This document shows positions 8,792 through 17,732 of a stretch of 64,000 nt of DNA, in pieces. The DNA comes from Bacillus cereus G9842 (GTDB taxonomy: Bacteria; Bacillota; Bacilli; Bacillales; Bacillaceae_G). Below the pieces are notes generated by a model, which made no database searches, was not told the origin of the DNA, and was given only the letters and a program-made list of their open reading frames with translations. How positions within the stretch are numbered: the first letter of the stretch is position 1; the number at the start of each line of letters is the position of its first letter. The stretch spans positions 906,001 to 970,000 of the forward strand of contig NC_011772.1 in NCBI RefSeq assembly GCF_000021305.1, in the 5' to 3' direction. Position numbers and translations under genes: made by a program.

Positions 8792-9244
8792 ATGTGGAAA
8801 AATCTGGTTTTAGAAATTGAAAAAATAGAGAAAAGTTTTAATGATAAACTGAATACACCAGCAACAGATAGTGAAGTTCAGAAATTAAGAGAACGCATGA
8901 AAGAGAGTTATAATGTTGACCTACCGAGTGAATATGAGGAGTTTCTTAAAACTGTAAATGGATTAGATTTTAACGGGCTAGTACTTTATGGAGTTGACTC
9001 TTATTTGTTAGATACAGAAAGGGACGAATCAATTTGCGGGCTTATAGAAACCAATGAGATTTGGTATGAAAATGAATTTCAAAAAGAGTATCTTTTCTTT
9101 GGCGATTCAAATATTGCGTGGTTTTGTAAGAGCTTATCAGACGGTACTTATTTAGAACTTGATAAACCATCAGGTACGGTAATGAACACATATAATGATT
9201 TTAATACAATGCTTGAGGAAGCGTTAAAAATAACCCTTCTTTAA
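8792..9244 (+). CDS. SUKH (SMI1/KNR4) family immunity protein
   Basis: A 150-residue acidic protein. It has the SUKH start pattern, with a helix about 20-45 followed by LPSEYEEFLKTVNGLDFNG, and ends with an acidic helix. SUKH proteins neutralise many polymorphic nuclease toxins by binding the tip. It begins 24 bases after the HNH toxin gene behind GAAAGGGATT, the usual place for cognate immunity. Confidence 0.88.
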   Translation: MWKNLVLEIEKIEKSFNDKLNTPATDSEVQKLRERMKESYNVDLPSEYEEFLKTVNGLDFNGLVLYGVDSYLLDTERDESICGLIETNEIWYENEFQKEYLFFGDSNIAWFCKSLSDGTYLELDKPSGTVMNTYNDFNTMLEEALKITLL

Positions 9245-9262
9245 TAGGGGGTATTAAAAATT

Positions 9263-9709
9263 ATGTTTAATTTTTTAAAAGAATATGTTGTAGCAGACAG
9301 AAGTGTCCGTTCTAAACAAAAACCTATTTTCTATCCTATATATCAAGATGAGATAGATGAGGCAGAAAGCTTATTACAAATGGAACTTCCAAAAGAACTG
9401 AAACGCTTTTATCAAGAAATAGGTTGTGGTTTTTTTAAGTCTGATACAAGAACGTTTTTCAACAGATTTATGGACCCGATTTCAGTTGCAGATTTCCGTT
9501 TAAGGCAAGATATTTATGAATATAATCCAAACCTAGATGATGATTCATTAGTGTTTTTTGAAGTAACAGAACTTAACTTTTTAACAATTAAATTTAAAGA
9601 GGAAAATGAATTAGGTCAATGTCCTACTTACTCTGAAGATGAGAAAATAGCGGATTCTTTAGAAGAATTTTTAATTAAAATGGATGAAAATCCTGACTAT
9701 TATATTTAA
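9263..9709 (+). CDS. Second SUKH-type immunity protein
   Basis: A 148-residue acidic protein with ELPKELKRFYQEIGCGFF, the SUKH-like core, and a C-terminal DSLEEFLIKMDE helix. It follows the first SUKH gene by 18 bases with a TAGGGGG ribosome site and is closed by a strong terminator. Two different SUKH genes in a row suggest either double protection or an immunity gene kept after an earlier tip was replaced. Confidence 0.82.
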   Translation: MFNFLKEYVVADRSVRSKQKPIFYPIYQDEIDEAESLLQMELPKELKRFYQEIGCGFFKSDTRTFFNRFMDPISVADFRLRQDIYEYNPNLDDDSLVFFEVTELNFLTIKFKEENELGQCPTYSEDEKIADSLEEFLIKMDENPDYYI

Positions 9710-9763
9710 TCTTTTTAAGACTTGCATTAAGGTGTAGCATTTGAAAAATATCTAATCATGAGT

Positions 9764-9798
9764 AAAAAAGCTTATGTATAACCTGCATAAGCTTTTTT
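9764..9798 (+). terminator. Terminator of the LXG toxin operon
   Basis: A 13-bp perfect stem (AAAAAAGCTTATG with CATAAGCTTTTTT) ending in T residues. Confidence 0.85.
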
Positions 9799-9853
9799 AA
9801 TGTCCATAATAGGTAAAAAGTATCAAAAACATTCACCATTAAATCACTTGAAA

Positions 9854-10284
9854 GTTTAAAGCGACTCCTAAATTAGAAAATCATATTAAAAATATAGATC
9901 CCTCTGTTCCAAGAAGGAGAGGGAGAGGTATTGATGGAGCACACAACAGTGAAGAGTTCTTTAAAAACAATATTAAAAATAGTCAGTGAATCACCTTCAA
10001 AAATTCTAGGTGTAAAAACAGTAGAATACAATATGCCTAAGTTAAATATGGATGGCACCCCTACAGGAGAGTATGGAAATAAAGTATTCACAAACAACAT
10101 TTATGATCCTAAAATTATAAGTGATAAGGAATTTATTAACCGTGGAATTGAAGCAGCTAATGACGCTAAATTAAAAACCAGTGATGGAGTTCTTTCGAGA
10201 GAAGGGGCGGGTGTTGACGGTAAAGAAATAACTTGGAGAGGATACCATAAAGGTGGAGAAATCTCTTCTTTTTTTCCAGAATAA
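9854..10284 (+). pseudogene. Displaced EndoU ribonuclease toxin tip, frameshifted
   Basis: From 9854 one frame reads KLENHIKNIDPSVP and GIDGAHNSEEFFKNN to a TGA at about 9990. The next frame continues from there (SPSKILGV, YNMPKLNMDGTPTGEYG, YDPKIISD, GYHKGGEISSFFPE). Together these match the bacterial EndoU nuclease domain, including the His of the GAHN box. There is no LXG or start region, so this is an orphan C-terminal cassette downstream of the complete toxin, broken by a one-base shift. It could act as a donor of an alternative tip by recombination. Confidence 0.75.
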
Positions 10285-10311
10285 ATTAAAGATATACGAG
10301 GAGAGATATGT

Positions 10312-10692
10312 ATGCAAAGAGAATTTAGATTAAAAGATGAGGATTTACTAGATTTAACCCATTTTCCTATACAAGCAGTGTTTAATATGGTAGATGATGA
10401 AAGATTTTTAAAGGTAATCAATTCAGTTTGTGAAGGAGTAGGATTTGGAGAGGAATATGGCGCATGTACTTTTCCAGGAGATTTGGATGAGTATGATATT
10501 GCCAATGGAGATTCATTTGAAGGGGTAGAATTTGTATTATACAGTGGTGATGAGGTAATAATTAATTATCAAACACTTTATCATTATTTTAAAAAAATGT
10601 GCGAGGGTTATTCAAAAAAGTATCCAAACACAATTAAGAGATTAGAAGACAGTCTTAACAAATTTATTGAATTATACAATATTAATAGGTAG
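10312..10692 (+). CDS. Probable EndoU-toxin immunity protein (CdiI-like)
   Basis: A 126-residue acidic protein directly after the EndoU tip, with a GAGGAGAGAT ribosome site 7 bases upstream. It resembles the small immunity proteins paired with EndoU-type ribonuclease toxins; a central VEFVLYSGDEVIINYQTLYHYF and a C-terminal helix can be seen. No conserved catalytic residue. The frame is intact although the toxin tip is broken, as expected if protection against neighbours is still useful. Confidence 0.65.
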   Translation: MQREFRLKDEDLLDLTHFPIQAVFNMVDDERFLKVINSVCEGVGFGEEYGACTFPGDLDEYDIANGDSFEGVEFVLYSGDEVIINYQTLYHYFKKMCEGYSKKYPNTIKRLEDSLNKFIELYNINR

Positions 10693-10760
10693 AGACTATT
10701 TATAACTTATCCAAAATCATTATAAAAGGTAGAATGTTTCATGATTAGAATTGATTATAT

Positions 10761-10874
10761 GCTAATATTCAATAAAAAGATTTGATGTTTGAAAATTCGC
10801 GACAAAATCTCGTAATATGTTTAGTAAAATTAACCGATTCATATTTTACTCATTATGTATTAAAGGGGAAATGA
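10761..10874 (+). repeat. esx leader/promoter, copy 2
   Basis: A near copy of 5877-5992, from TAATATTCAATA to the ribosome site and ATG (TTATGTATTAAAGGGG then AAATGAAA). It now leads into a 21-codon frame (starting at 10871) rather than a WXG100 gene, with the next gene starting at 10914. Confidence 0.7.
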
Positions 10875-10913
10875 AAAAAACTTGGTCAACAGTAGCGGGG
10901 TGGTTTAATTCAC

Positions 10914-11585
10914 ATGAAAAAAAATACAGATTTTAATAAAAAAGCTTTTGAATATTATATGGCTCTTTATGCTGTAAATGAAATAAGAGTCCACGTAATT
11001 GTTCTTGTCCTTTTGGGGGCAGACGTGTTTGTTCTTTTGCCTGCATTCGCGAATCCTTTTCAATTACTCTATGTATATATAGTAACTCCTCCAGTTGTTT
11101 TTTTAAATTTGTGGGCGATATGGATTGCTATCAATCCTCGGAAACGACAATTACAATACACTCTATTTCGAGGAGTATATGGCACCATATGTTCAGTCGG
11201 ATTATTGGTTATAACTCAAAAATATGCTTATGAAGTGTTACAATTACAAACTCCCATCTATTTTATTCTTTCATTTGGTTTGTATAGTTTCGCTTTGTAT
11301 CATTTTTATAAAAATCATATTGAAAAACTTCAGGAACCAAGAAAAAAATCAAAATCATCGAAAGAAACTGGTGGTGTAAAAGTAGCAGCTATTGCAGCGG
11401 GATTGGGGCAGTTAATTGCTAATATAATTCTTAGCATTGCAACACAACAGATGGGGGCAATTGTATTTATGTCTGCATGCACAGTGTTTTCGTTTGCTTT
11501 GTTTTATATGATTATAGAACTCCATAAGTATTATTATTTACGTAAGCATATAGAAGATGGAGGGAAAATACGTATAGGCTTTTAA
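10914..11585 (+). CDS. Polytopic membrane protein at a type VII toxin locus
   Basis: A 223-residue protein with about six hydrophobic segments (residues 24-44, 48-70, 84-102, 110-128, 155-175, 180-198) and a basic loop (PRKKSKSSKE) in the middle. It sits between the esx-like leader copy and a second toxin-tip remnant. No named family recognised; similar membrane proteins occur in LXG clusters. A GCGGGGTGG ribosome site is somewhat far from the ATG. Confidence 0.55.
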   Translation: MKKNTDFNKKAFEYYMALYAVNEIRVHVIVLVLLGADVFVLLPAFANPFQLLYVYIVTPPVVFLNLWAIWIAINPRKRQLQYTLFRGVYGTICSVGLLVITQKYAYEVLQLQTPIYFILSFGLYSFALYHFYKNHIEKLQEPRKKSKSSKETGGVKVAAIAAGLGQLIANIILSIATQQMGAIVFMSACTVFSFALFYMIIELHKYYYLRKHIEDGGKIRIGF

Positions 11586-11627
11586 AGAGGATTTGTTGCA
11601 TTTCAAGTGTATAATTGCATTCTTCTT

Positions 11628-11765
11628 ATGGAAGCCATTCACGAGGCTTATAGCAATAAAAGATGTATAAGTGGAAGATTATATTCTGGTAAAACATCTG
11701 AAGGAATGGAAATTAGGTTTGTTCTTATTGATGATAAGATTATAGCTGTTTATCCCGTGTATTAA
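11628..11765 (+). pseudogene. Second toxin-tip remnant (EndoU-like C-terminus)
   Basis: A 45-codon frame reading EAIHEAYSNKR, SGRLYSGKTSEGMEI and IIAVYPVY to a stop. This pattern resembles the last strands of EndoU-type toxin tips. There is no secretion domain, and the following short frame (11786, about 19 codons) may be the stump of its immunity gene. It is a decayed cassette. Confidence 0.45.
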
Positions 11766-11997
11766 AGAATGTGAGGTACTCAAAAATGAAAGTAACTAAT
11801 CAGCCCATAGTTAAAAATGTAAGAAAATATAGAGGTAATTGCTAAGAAGCACTCCCCCTAAGTTTCAGATGAAATTAAATAATTGATTATTTACATTTAA
11901 ATAATCGACTATTTATGCTTTAATATTTATATGTACAAAATTGGGATAATTAGGGATTTACATTTAATATGTTTTAAGAAAGGGGAATGTTTTTTAT

Positions 11998-12648
11998 ATG
12001 GAAACTCCAGAAAATCAATTTAAACGTGCACTTAATCCTTGGTTCTCCATTTGGATAAAACCACGTGATACAATGAAAGAAATTTTTATATCCAAACCTA
12101 AGAATGTGTTTTTACTCATTTTACTAGGCTCATTCGTACAGACTTTAGATCGAGCATCTTCTAAAAATGTGGGGGATTCAATAAGTAGTCCAGTTTCAAT
12201 AATCTCAATGGTTATATTCGGTACCTTCGTTGCTTTCTTAATTTATTATTTTTTGCTACCAGCGTTATTTAATTGGGTGGCAAAAAAACTTGGTGGACAA
12301 GGTACATTTGAAAAAACACGTTACTCAGTTGCCTATTCTTATATCCCTTACGTTTATTCTCTTATATTAGTTTGGGTGCCTTCATTTTTCTTGTTTGGGA
12401 TAGAAAACTTTACGAGTGAGACACCGGAAATGGATAGTAGCATAACTTTAACGATTTTGTTTCTTATTTTTGCCATAATTGATATAGTTATTGGAATTTG
12501 GACAATCATTATTTCCTTAAAATGTTTAGGGGAAGCACACCAATTTTCAGCATGGAAAGCATTATTAACAATAATAATATCCTTTATGATTATCATTCTT
12601 CCTTTAGTAATAATAGTATTTCTTATAGTAGGGGTTACAATCTTTTAA
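11998..12648 (+). CDS. Yip1-family membrane protein
   Basis: A 216-residue protein with a cytoplasmic N-terminal stretch (FSIWIKPRDTMKEIF, the usual Yip1/DUF1282 opening) and five membrane segments from about residue 40 to the end. The product is an integral membrane protein whose role in bacilli is not settled. It has a good AAGGGGAATG ribosome site and its own upstream region, and does not look coupled to its neighbours. Confidence 0.8.
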   Translation: METPENQFKRALNPWFSIWIKPRDTMKEIFISKPKNVFLLILLGSFVQTLDRASSKNVGDSISSPVSIISMVIFGTFVAFLIYYFLLPALFNWVAKKLGGQGTFEKTRYSVAYSYIPYVYSLILVWVPSFFLFGIENFTSETPEMDSSITLTILFLIFAIIDIVIGIWTIIISLKCLGEAHQFSAWKALLTIIISFMIIILPLVIIVFLIVGVTIF

Positions 12649-12699
12649 TAATTTATTTGCTTTTTATTTATCCAAACGTTTTCTACTTGCTGTTAGTAA

Positions 12700-12870
12700 T
12701 TGTTACAGGGTGAACAGCCACATGATTCGGATGTTCCACTTGGCGAAGCGTATGACCTTTATGATCAAATTGATCGCTCGTTACGGCCTGTTTTTCTTAT
12801 TATCAGTGTTAACAGGAATTTGTGAAGGAAAACTTGAAAATCAAAATATTAAACCATTAAAATCTTAGGG
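12700..12870 (+). pseudogene. Unidentified coding remnant
   Basis: One frame reads GEQPHDSDVPLGEAYDLYDQ, IDRSLRPVFLIIS to a TGA; an overlapping frame reads RYGLFFLLSVLTG and KPLKS to a TAG. Neither has a start. It looks like a decayed gene of the toxin locus, family unknown. Confidence 0.3.
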
Positions 12871-12921
12871 TAGCTGAGTAGATTGTCCTTGTTTGTCCCT
12901 TATTTTCCAATTGGAGGCTAA

Positions 12922-13164
12922 TTATTACCAATTGGTTCTGTAGCTCTTATAGAAGAAATTAATCAACCTCTTATGATTTATGGAAGAAAGCAACAACAAG
13001 CTGATAATAAATTATGCGATTATGTTTCTTGTCCATATCCTCATGGTAATTTATCAAAAGAATATAATGTGTTTTTTAATCATAATCAAATAATTCATTT
13101 ATTATTTAAGGGTTTCGAAACAGAGGATGAATTAGAATTAAGAAGTAAATTATCTGAGTTTTAG
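12922..13164 (+). pseudogene. DUF4176-type protein lacking its start
   Basis: The frame opens right after a TAA at 12919-12921 with LLPIGSVALIEE, PLMIYGR, CDYVSCPYPHGN, FFNHNQI and a final acidic helix, covering nearly all of a DUF4176 protein. These small proteins are commonly encoded in type VII substrate clusters. No ATG, GTG or TTG lies before the conserved LPIGSV, although GGAGGC stands just upstream; internal starts (ATG 12973) would lose the core. It is either truncated or uses a rare ATT start. Confidence 0.6.
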
Positions 13165-13185
13165 TGGAAATGGAGAAAATATAAT

Positions 13186-13467
13186 ATGGTTTTAGGAATT
13201 TCATATTCTGATATTTTTCGTATCATAATTATTGTTTTGGTTTTTTTCATTTTTTGGAGATTGAATACTTGGTATAATAAAAAATATAATGTTCCTAAGG
13301 TTTTTCAATGGTTTCCTAGAAGATGGGGAAAAAGAAAAGTTTCAGAGCATTTGTCTCAACTAGATAAAAAGTTAGAAGCTGAAGGTAAAGGTATCTGGGT
13401 TACAATCTATGCTATAGATTTGTACATTGTAACTATTCCTTGTACAGTAAAAAAATATAAATCTTAA
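13186..13467 (+). CDS. Small single-span membrane protein, 93 aa
   Basis: A 93-residue protein with one membrane segment (about residues 10-25), a basic juxtamembrane region (FPRRWGKRK), a short coiled stretch (HLSQLDKKLEAEGKG) and a second hydrophobic patch at 70-82. GGAGAAAATATA precedes the ATG. It follows the DUF4176 remnant by 21 bases and ends at a strong terminator, so it was probably part of that type VII-associated operon. No family recognised. Confidence 0.5.
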   Translation: MVLGISYSDIFRIIIIVLVFFIFWRLNTWYNKKYNVPKVFQWFPRRWGKRKVSEHLSQLDKKLEAEGKGIWVTIYAIDLYIVTIPCTVKKYKS

Positions 13468-13482
13468 TACATATATGTTTAT

Positions 13483-13520
13483 AAAAAAAGACCTTTTATT
13501 TTAAAATAAAAGGTCTTTTT
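13483..13520 (+). terminator. Bidirectional terminator
   Basis: AAAAAAAGACCTTTTA pairs with TAAAAGGTCTTTTTT; usable on both strands. Confidence 0.85.
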
Positions 13521-13551
13521 TATGATGATTGAAATAGTAATTTTAAGTGAA

Positions 13552-13758
13552 TTAAATTTGAAATGTATCAAGAATATTATCTTTTTCTTCTTTATTAATT
13601 CCAATATATTTCAGGGGGATGTGTGGTGTGCTATGGTTAAGAATTTCTTGTAACATAGCAACATCTTTTGTTTGTTTATAGAACCAATAGCCGAAGGTTT
13701 TTCGCATGGTGTGAGTACCAATGGATTCTACATTGGCAAAATCTCCGGCTTTTTGCAA
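13552..13758 (-). pseudogene. Tyrosine recombinase C-terminal relic
   Basis: A 68-codon frame with THTMRKTFGYWFY (the HxxR box), a later LNHST and a final LKYIGI containing the catalytic tyrosine. The catalytic arginine of box I and the whole N-terminal domain are missing. It resembles phage or ICE integrase ends and points to a lost mobile element near this site. No attachment site was identified. Confidence 0.65.
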
Positions 13759-13787
13759 TTATCGATAATACGTGTTTTTTCGTCATA

Positions 13788-13818
13788 CAAAAACCCCTAC
13801 ATATAAGTAGAGGTTTTT
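13788..13818 (-). terminator. Intrinsic terminator
   Basis: AAAAACCCCTAC pairs (one mismatch) with GTAGAGGTTTTT; it lies between the integrase relic and the MHS transporter. Confidence 0.65.
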
Positions 13819-13898
13819 AAATTATATCTTAATGAATTATGCTTTTTTAGATAAAGCAAATCGAGTTCAGGTAAACGAAGAACATAGAATACATAATT

Positions 13899-15221
13899 TT
13901 AACTAGATTTATTATTAACTAAACTATCCCCACCACCAAGCTCCGCCTCAATCTGCGAAGTCTTCGATGACTCATCCATACGCCAATACGTAATAAAGCT
14001 GATTGCAATACATCCAGCTACGTAGAAGTAGAATAGTGATTCCATTCCGATACTCTTTAGCCATAATGCGATGAACTCAGCTGTTCCACCGAATATCGCA
14101 ACTGTTAGTGCATATGGTAAACCTACGCCAAGTGCGCGAATTTCAGTTGGGAAGAGTTCGGCTTTTACAATTGCGTTAATTGATGTGTAACCAGTAACGA
14201 TAATGAGGCCGACCATCATGAGTAAAAATGCTACGATTGGTTCTGTCGTTTTTTCCATGAAGAAGAAGATCGGTGCTGTTAGTAACGTTCCGAGAATACC
14301 GAAAGCCATTAATAGTGGACGGCGTCCGATTTTATCGGATAGTAGTCCTGCAATCGGTTGAAGTACGACGAATATAAGTAGTGCGACAAAGTTAATCCAG
14401 CTTACAACTTCTTTCGGAAGGCCGACTGTGTTTACCATGAACTTTTGTAAATATGTTGTGTACGTATAAAATGCGACAGTGCCGCCTAATGTTAGGCCGA
14501 CTACTGTTAATACAGCTTTCGGATGTTTCATAAGAGCGCTAATGGTTCCTGCGCTTTCGCGTTTTTGTGATTTTATGTTTGAGAATTGCTCCGACTCATC
14601 CATCGTGCGGCGAAGCCATAATACAGCTACTGCGCCCATTGCTCCAATAATGAACGGAATACGCCATCCCCAAGCTTTCATATCTGGTTCGCTTAGTAAT
14701 TGTTGAAGAACAATTTGAACGCCTAACGCAACCATTTGTCCAGCAACGAGCGTTACATATTGAAAACTTGAATAAAAACCACGGCGGCCACTACTAGCCA
14801 TTTCAGATAAATATGTTGCGGAAGTCCCATACTCTCCGCCAAGTGATAATCCTTGTAATAAACGGGCAAGAACTAAGATGATCGGCGCCATAATCCCAAT
14901 GCTTTCGTAACTAGGTGTACAGGCGATAATTAAAGAACCACCGGCCATAACCGTAATGGAAAGAGTTAATGCTGCCCGGCGTCCGTGCCGATCTGCATAT
15001 CGTCCCATTAGCAAACTGCCGATAGGGCGCATTAAAAATCCAACTGCGAAAATAGCTGCTGTGTTCAGTAATTGACTCGTTGGATCACCTTTAGGAAAGA
15101 ACTCTGCTGAAAAATAAACAGCAAAAGCAGAGTAAACGTACCAGTCGTACCATTCAATTAAATTGCCGACAGAACCTTTAAAGATATTGCCGGCGACTCG
15201 GTTAGATTTTGCTTGAGCCAT
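13899..15221 (-). CDS. MHS-family dicarboxylate/alpha-ketoglutarate:H+ symporter (KgtP-like)
   Basis: A 440-residue MFS protein of the metabolite:H+ symporter family. Twelve membrane segments, FKGSVGNLIEWYDWYVY at the N-terminus, RYADRHGRRAAL in loop 2-3 and DKIGRRPLLMAFG in loop 8-9 are all hallmarks. AGAGGAGGAATTAGT precedes its ATG. It is divergent from a CitA/DcuS-type sensor kinase, and together with the TctC-like lipoprotein this suggests uptake of a C4/C5 or tricarboxylic acid under that system's control. Exact substrate unknown. Confidence 0.88.
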   Translation of the reverse strand: MAQAKSNRVAGNIFKGSVGNLIEWYDWYVYSAFAVYFSAEFFPKGDPTSQLLNTAAIFAVGFLMRPIGSLLMGRYADRHGRRAALTLSITVMAGGSLIIACTPSYESIGIMAPIILVLARLLQGLSLGGEYGTSATYLSEMASSGRRGFYSSFQYVTLVAGQMVALGVQIVLQQLLSEPDMKAWGWRIPFIIGAMGAVAVLWLRRTMDESEQFSNIKSQKRESAGTISALMKHPKAVLTVVGLTLGGTVAFYTYTTYLQKFMVNTVGLPKEVVSWINFVALLIFVVLQPIAGLLSDKIGRRPLLMAFGILGTLLTAPIFFFMEKTTEPIVAFLLMMVGLIIVTGYTSINAIVKAELFPTEIRALGVGLPYALTVAIFGGTAEFIALWLKSIGMESLFYFYVAGCIAISFITYWRMDESSKTSQIEAELGGGDSLVNNKSS

Positions 15222-15445
15222 ACTAATTCCTCCTCTTGCTTAGTAATAAAAGGTATATATGAAAGCGTGTTCATTGTATTTGAATTGTACTGTTCTTTAT
15301 TTTAAATCTCAATATTATGACAATTTTATTCTTTTTGTACTTTATGTACATGGATATTTTTAATAGTTGCTTCATTTTCAGTTTTGTCATAATAATAGAA
15401 AAAGGAGATTGATAGTTTTGAATATTTTATCAAAGGATATGAAAT
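15222..15445. promoter_or_regulatory. Divergent control region, transporter / sensor kinase
   Basis: A 224-bp AT-rich region between the divergent MHS transporter and kinase genes, with a GTACTTTATGTAC dyad near 15338. It is the natural place for binding by the downstream response regulator; no operator is proven. Confidence 0.35.
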
Positions 15446-17035
15446 ATGAAGAAATCACGCAAAGTATCATTGCAAACGAAAATAGTAAGCTTAATTATTA
15501 CGTTAATTTTATTTGTCGTTCTCCTATTAGCAGGAATATTTGTTTACATTCAGTCCGTTGATACGAAACGTCAAGTGGAACAGCTAGCACTGCAAACGGC
15601 TAAATCTCTTTCTTTTATGCCAGCTATAAAAGATGCTTTTCAATATAACGAACATAAAAGTAGCATTCAATCCATTGCGGAACAAGTTCGTGAGCAAGCT
15701 GGTGCAGATACTGTCATTATAGAAGATCGCTTTGGGGTGACGTATTCCCATTCTAATTCGGAGTTAATTGGCACAAAGAGTAACAATCCATATAACTATG
15801 AAGCACTCACTTTTGGTGGTTATTATACGCTCGAAGGAAATGGTACAAGCGGTCCAGCTTTAATGGCGAAAGCACCCATTATTGTTCATAACGAAGACTA
15901 CGATCAAGTAGTAGGCGTTGTAACAGTAGAGTTTTCAATAAAAGGTATCGAATATAACATATTAAGCAGAACGAAAGAAATTATCCTCTTTTCCTTAGGT
16001 GTATTACTAGCTGGAATCATTGGTGGCATTCTTTTAGCACGTAGTATTCGTAAAGATACACTCGGTTTAGAGCCGAATGAAATCGCAGCGCTATACCGGG
16101 AACGAAGTGCAATACTACTATCTATAAAAGAAGGAATTATCGCCATTGATCAAAATGGCCTTATCACGATGATGAACACCTCGGCAGAAGAAATGCTGCA
16201 TGTACATGATGATTATATGCAGCGGCACATTTCAAAAGTTTTACCAGAATTTCATATGGAGAGAGTACTAGAAAACGATCAAGAAATCGCGTTTCAAGAT
16301 AAAGTGTTTATTTTAAATAGGACACCAATACTCGAAAATAACAGTACGGTAGGCGTTGTATGTAGTTTTAGAGATAAAACAGAACTGCAAAACTTAGTGA
16401 ACACAATATCTGAGGTAAGAAAGTATTCAGAGGACTTACGTGCTCAAACGCATGAATTTACAAATAAACTTTTTGTTTTATCAGGATTACTTCAGTTAGG
16501 GCATTACAAAGAAGCGATTGAATTTATCCAGCAAGAATCTAACATTCATCAAAGCCAAAACCACATTTTATTCCATCAAATTCACGATGCGAAAGTACAA
16601 GCTATTTTATTAGGAAAAATCGGAACAGCGTCTGAGAAGAAAATTGATTTTCATATTGAAGGAGATAGTGCGCTTCATCCGTTACCAGACCATATAAAAG
16701 TTTCGCACCTTATTACAATCCTTGGAAACATAATCGACAATGCATTTGATGCGGTGAGTGAACGAGAGGAGAAGAATGTTTCTTTCTTTGTTACGGATAT
16801 TGGGCATGACATTGTGTTTGAAGTGATAGATAGCGGGATAGGGATACCAGAAGAAAAAATAACGACCATTTTTCAAAAAGGTTTTTCAACGAAAGGAAAT
16901 GATCGTGGTTACGGACTAGCAAACGTGAAAGAAAAGGTAGATCTACTAGGGGGAACAATTGAAATTCAAAACGAGAAAAATGGGGGAGCTATTTTTACAA
17001 TTTACCTTCCGAAAACATTGAGAGAAAGTACATGA
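15446..17035 (+). CDS. CitA/DcuS-family sensor histidine kinase
   Basis: A 529-residue membrane kinase. TM1 is about residues 12-34, an extracytoplasmic sensor domain of the CitA/DcuS type spans 38-175, TM2 178-198, and a PAS-like domain about 215-315. The dimerisation/phosphoacceptor helix carries His336 in RAQTHEFTNKL, followed by the ATPase N-box (NIIDNAFDA) and G-boxes (DSGIGIP, RGYGLANV). This family senses citrate or C4-dicarboxylates outside the cell. The regulator gene follows after 19 bases. Confidence 0.9.
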   Translation: MKKSRKVSLQTKIVSLIITLILFVVLLLAGIFVYIQSVDTKRQVEQLALQTAKSLSFMPAIKDAFQYNEHKSSIQSIAEQVREQAGADTVIIEDRFGVTYSHSNSELIGTKSNNPYNYEALTFGGYYTLEGNGTSGPALMAKAPIIVHNEDYDQVVGVVTVEFSIKGIEYNILSRTKEIILFSLGVLLAGIIGGILLARSIRKDTLGLEPNEIAALYRERSAILLSIKEGIIAIDQNGLITMMNTSAEEMLHVHDDYMQRHISKVLPEFHMERVLENDQEIAFQDKVFILNRTPILENNSTVGVVCSFRDKTELQNLVNTISEVRKYSEDLRAQTHEFTNKLFVLSGLLQLGHYKEAIEFIQQESNIHQSQNHILFHQIHDAKVQAILLGKIGTASEKKIDFHIEGDSALHPLPDHIKVSHLITILGNIIDNAFDAVSEREEKNVSFFVTDIGHDIVFEVIDSGIGIPEEKITTIFQKGFSTKGNDRGYGLANVKEKVDLLGGTIEIQNEKNGGAIFTIYLPKTLREST

Positions 17036-17054
17036 CAAACAGGGGGATGGGCAT

Positions 17055-17732
17055 ATGTTGAAGGTTGCAATTGCAGAAGATGATTTCCGCGTCGCGCAAA
17101 TTCAAGAGGAGTTTTTATCGAAAATAAAAGACGTAAAAGTGATTGGAAAAGCATTGAACGCAAAAGAAACGATGGAACTACTACAAAGGGAAGAAATCGA
17201 TTTACTTCTATTAGATAATTACTTACCAGACGGAATCGGAACAGACTTATTACCGAAAATTCATGCTGACTTTCCAAACGTTGACGTCATTATGGTTACT
17301 GCGGCAAATGAAAACCATATGCTAGAAAAAGCAATTCGAAATGGTGTAAGTAACTACCTTATAAAACCGGTCACGTTAGAAAAATTCGTTCGCACAATTG
17401 AAGACTATAAAAGAAAGAAACAATTATTACATAGTAACAATGAAGTGAATCAAGCACTCATCGATAACTTCTTCGGTACTTCGCAAACACAAGATATAAA
17501 AAACTTACCGACAGGCGTTGATCCGTTAACACTGCAAAAAGTAAAGGGGATTATAAAAGGATTCGAAGAGGGCATTACAATAGAAGAAATGGGAGAACAA
17601 ATGGGAGCCTCCAGAACAACCGCAAGAAGATACTTAGAATACTTAGTAGCGACCGGCGAATGCACAGTAGAATACACATACGGCATTATCGGACGACCAG
17701 AACGAAAGTACCGAATAGGACGAGGACTATGA
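17055..17732 (+). CDS. CitT/DctR-family response regulator
   Basis: A 225-residue protein: receiver domain at 1-120 with acidic pocket E9-D10-D11, phosphoacceptor Asp54 (LLLLDNYLPDG) and Lys in NYLIKPVT, then a C-terminal helix-turn-helix (about 165-215, GEQMGASRTTARRYLEYL) of the citrate/malate regulator type. AGGGGGATGG precedes the ATG. Its stop overlaps the next ATG (ATGA). Expected to activate transport genes such as the divergent symporter. Confidence 0.9.
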   Translation: MLKVAIAEDDFRVAQIQEEFLSKIKDVKVIGKALNAKETMELLQREEIDLLLLDNYLPDGIGTDLLPKIHADFPNVDVIMVTAANENHMLEKAIRNGVSNYLIKPVTLEKFVRTIEDYKRKKQLLHSNNEVNQALIDNFFGTSQTQDIKNLPTGVDPLTLQKVKGIIKGFEEGITIEEMGEQMGASRTTARRYLEYLVATGECTVEYTYGIIGRPERKYRIGRGL

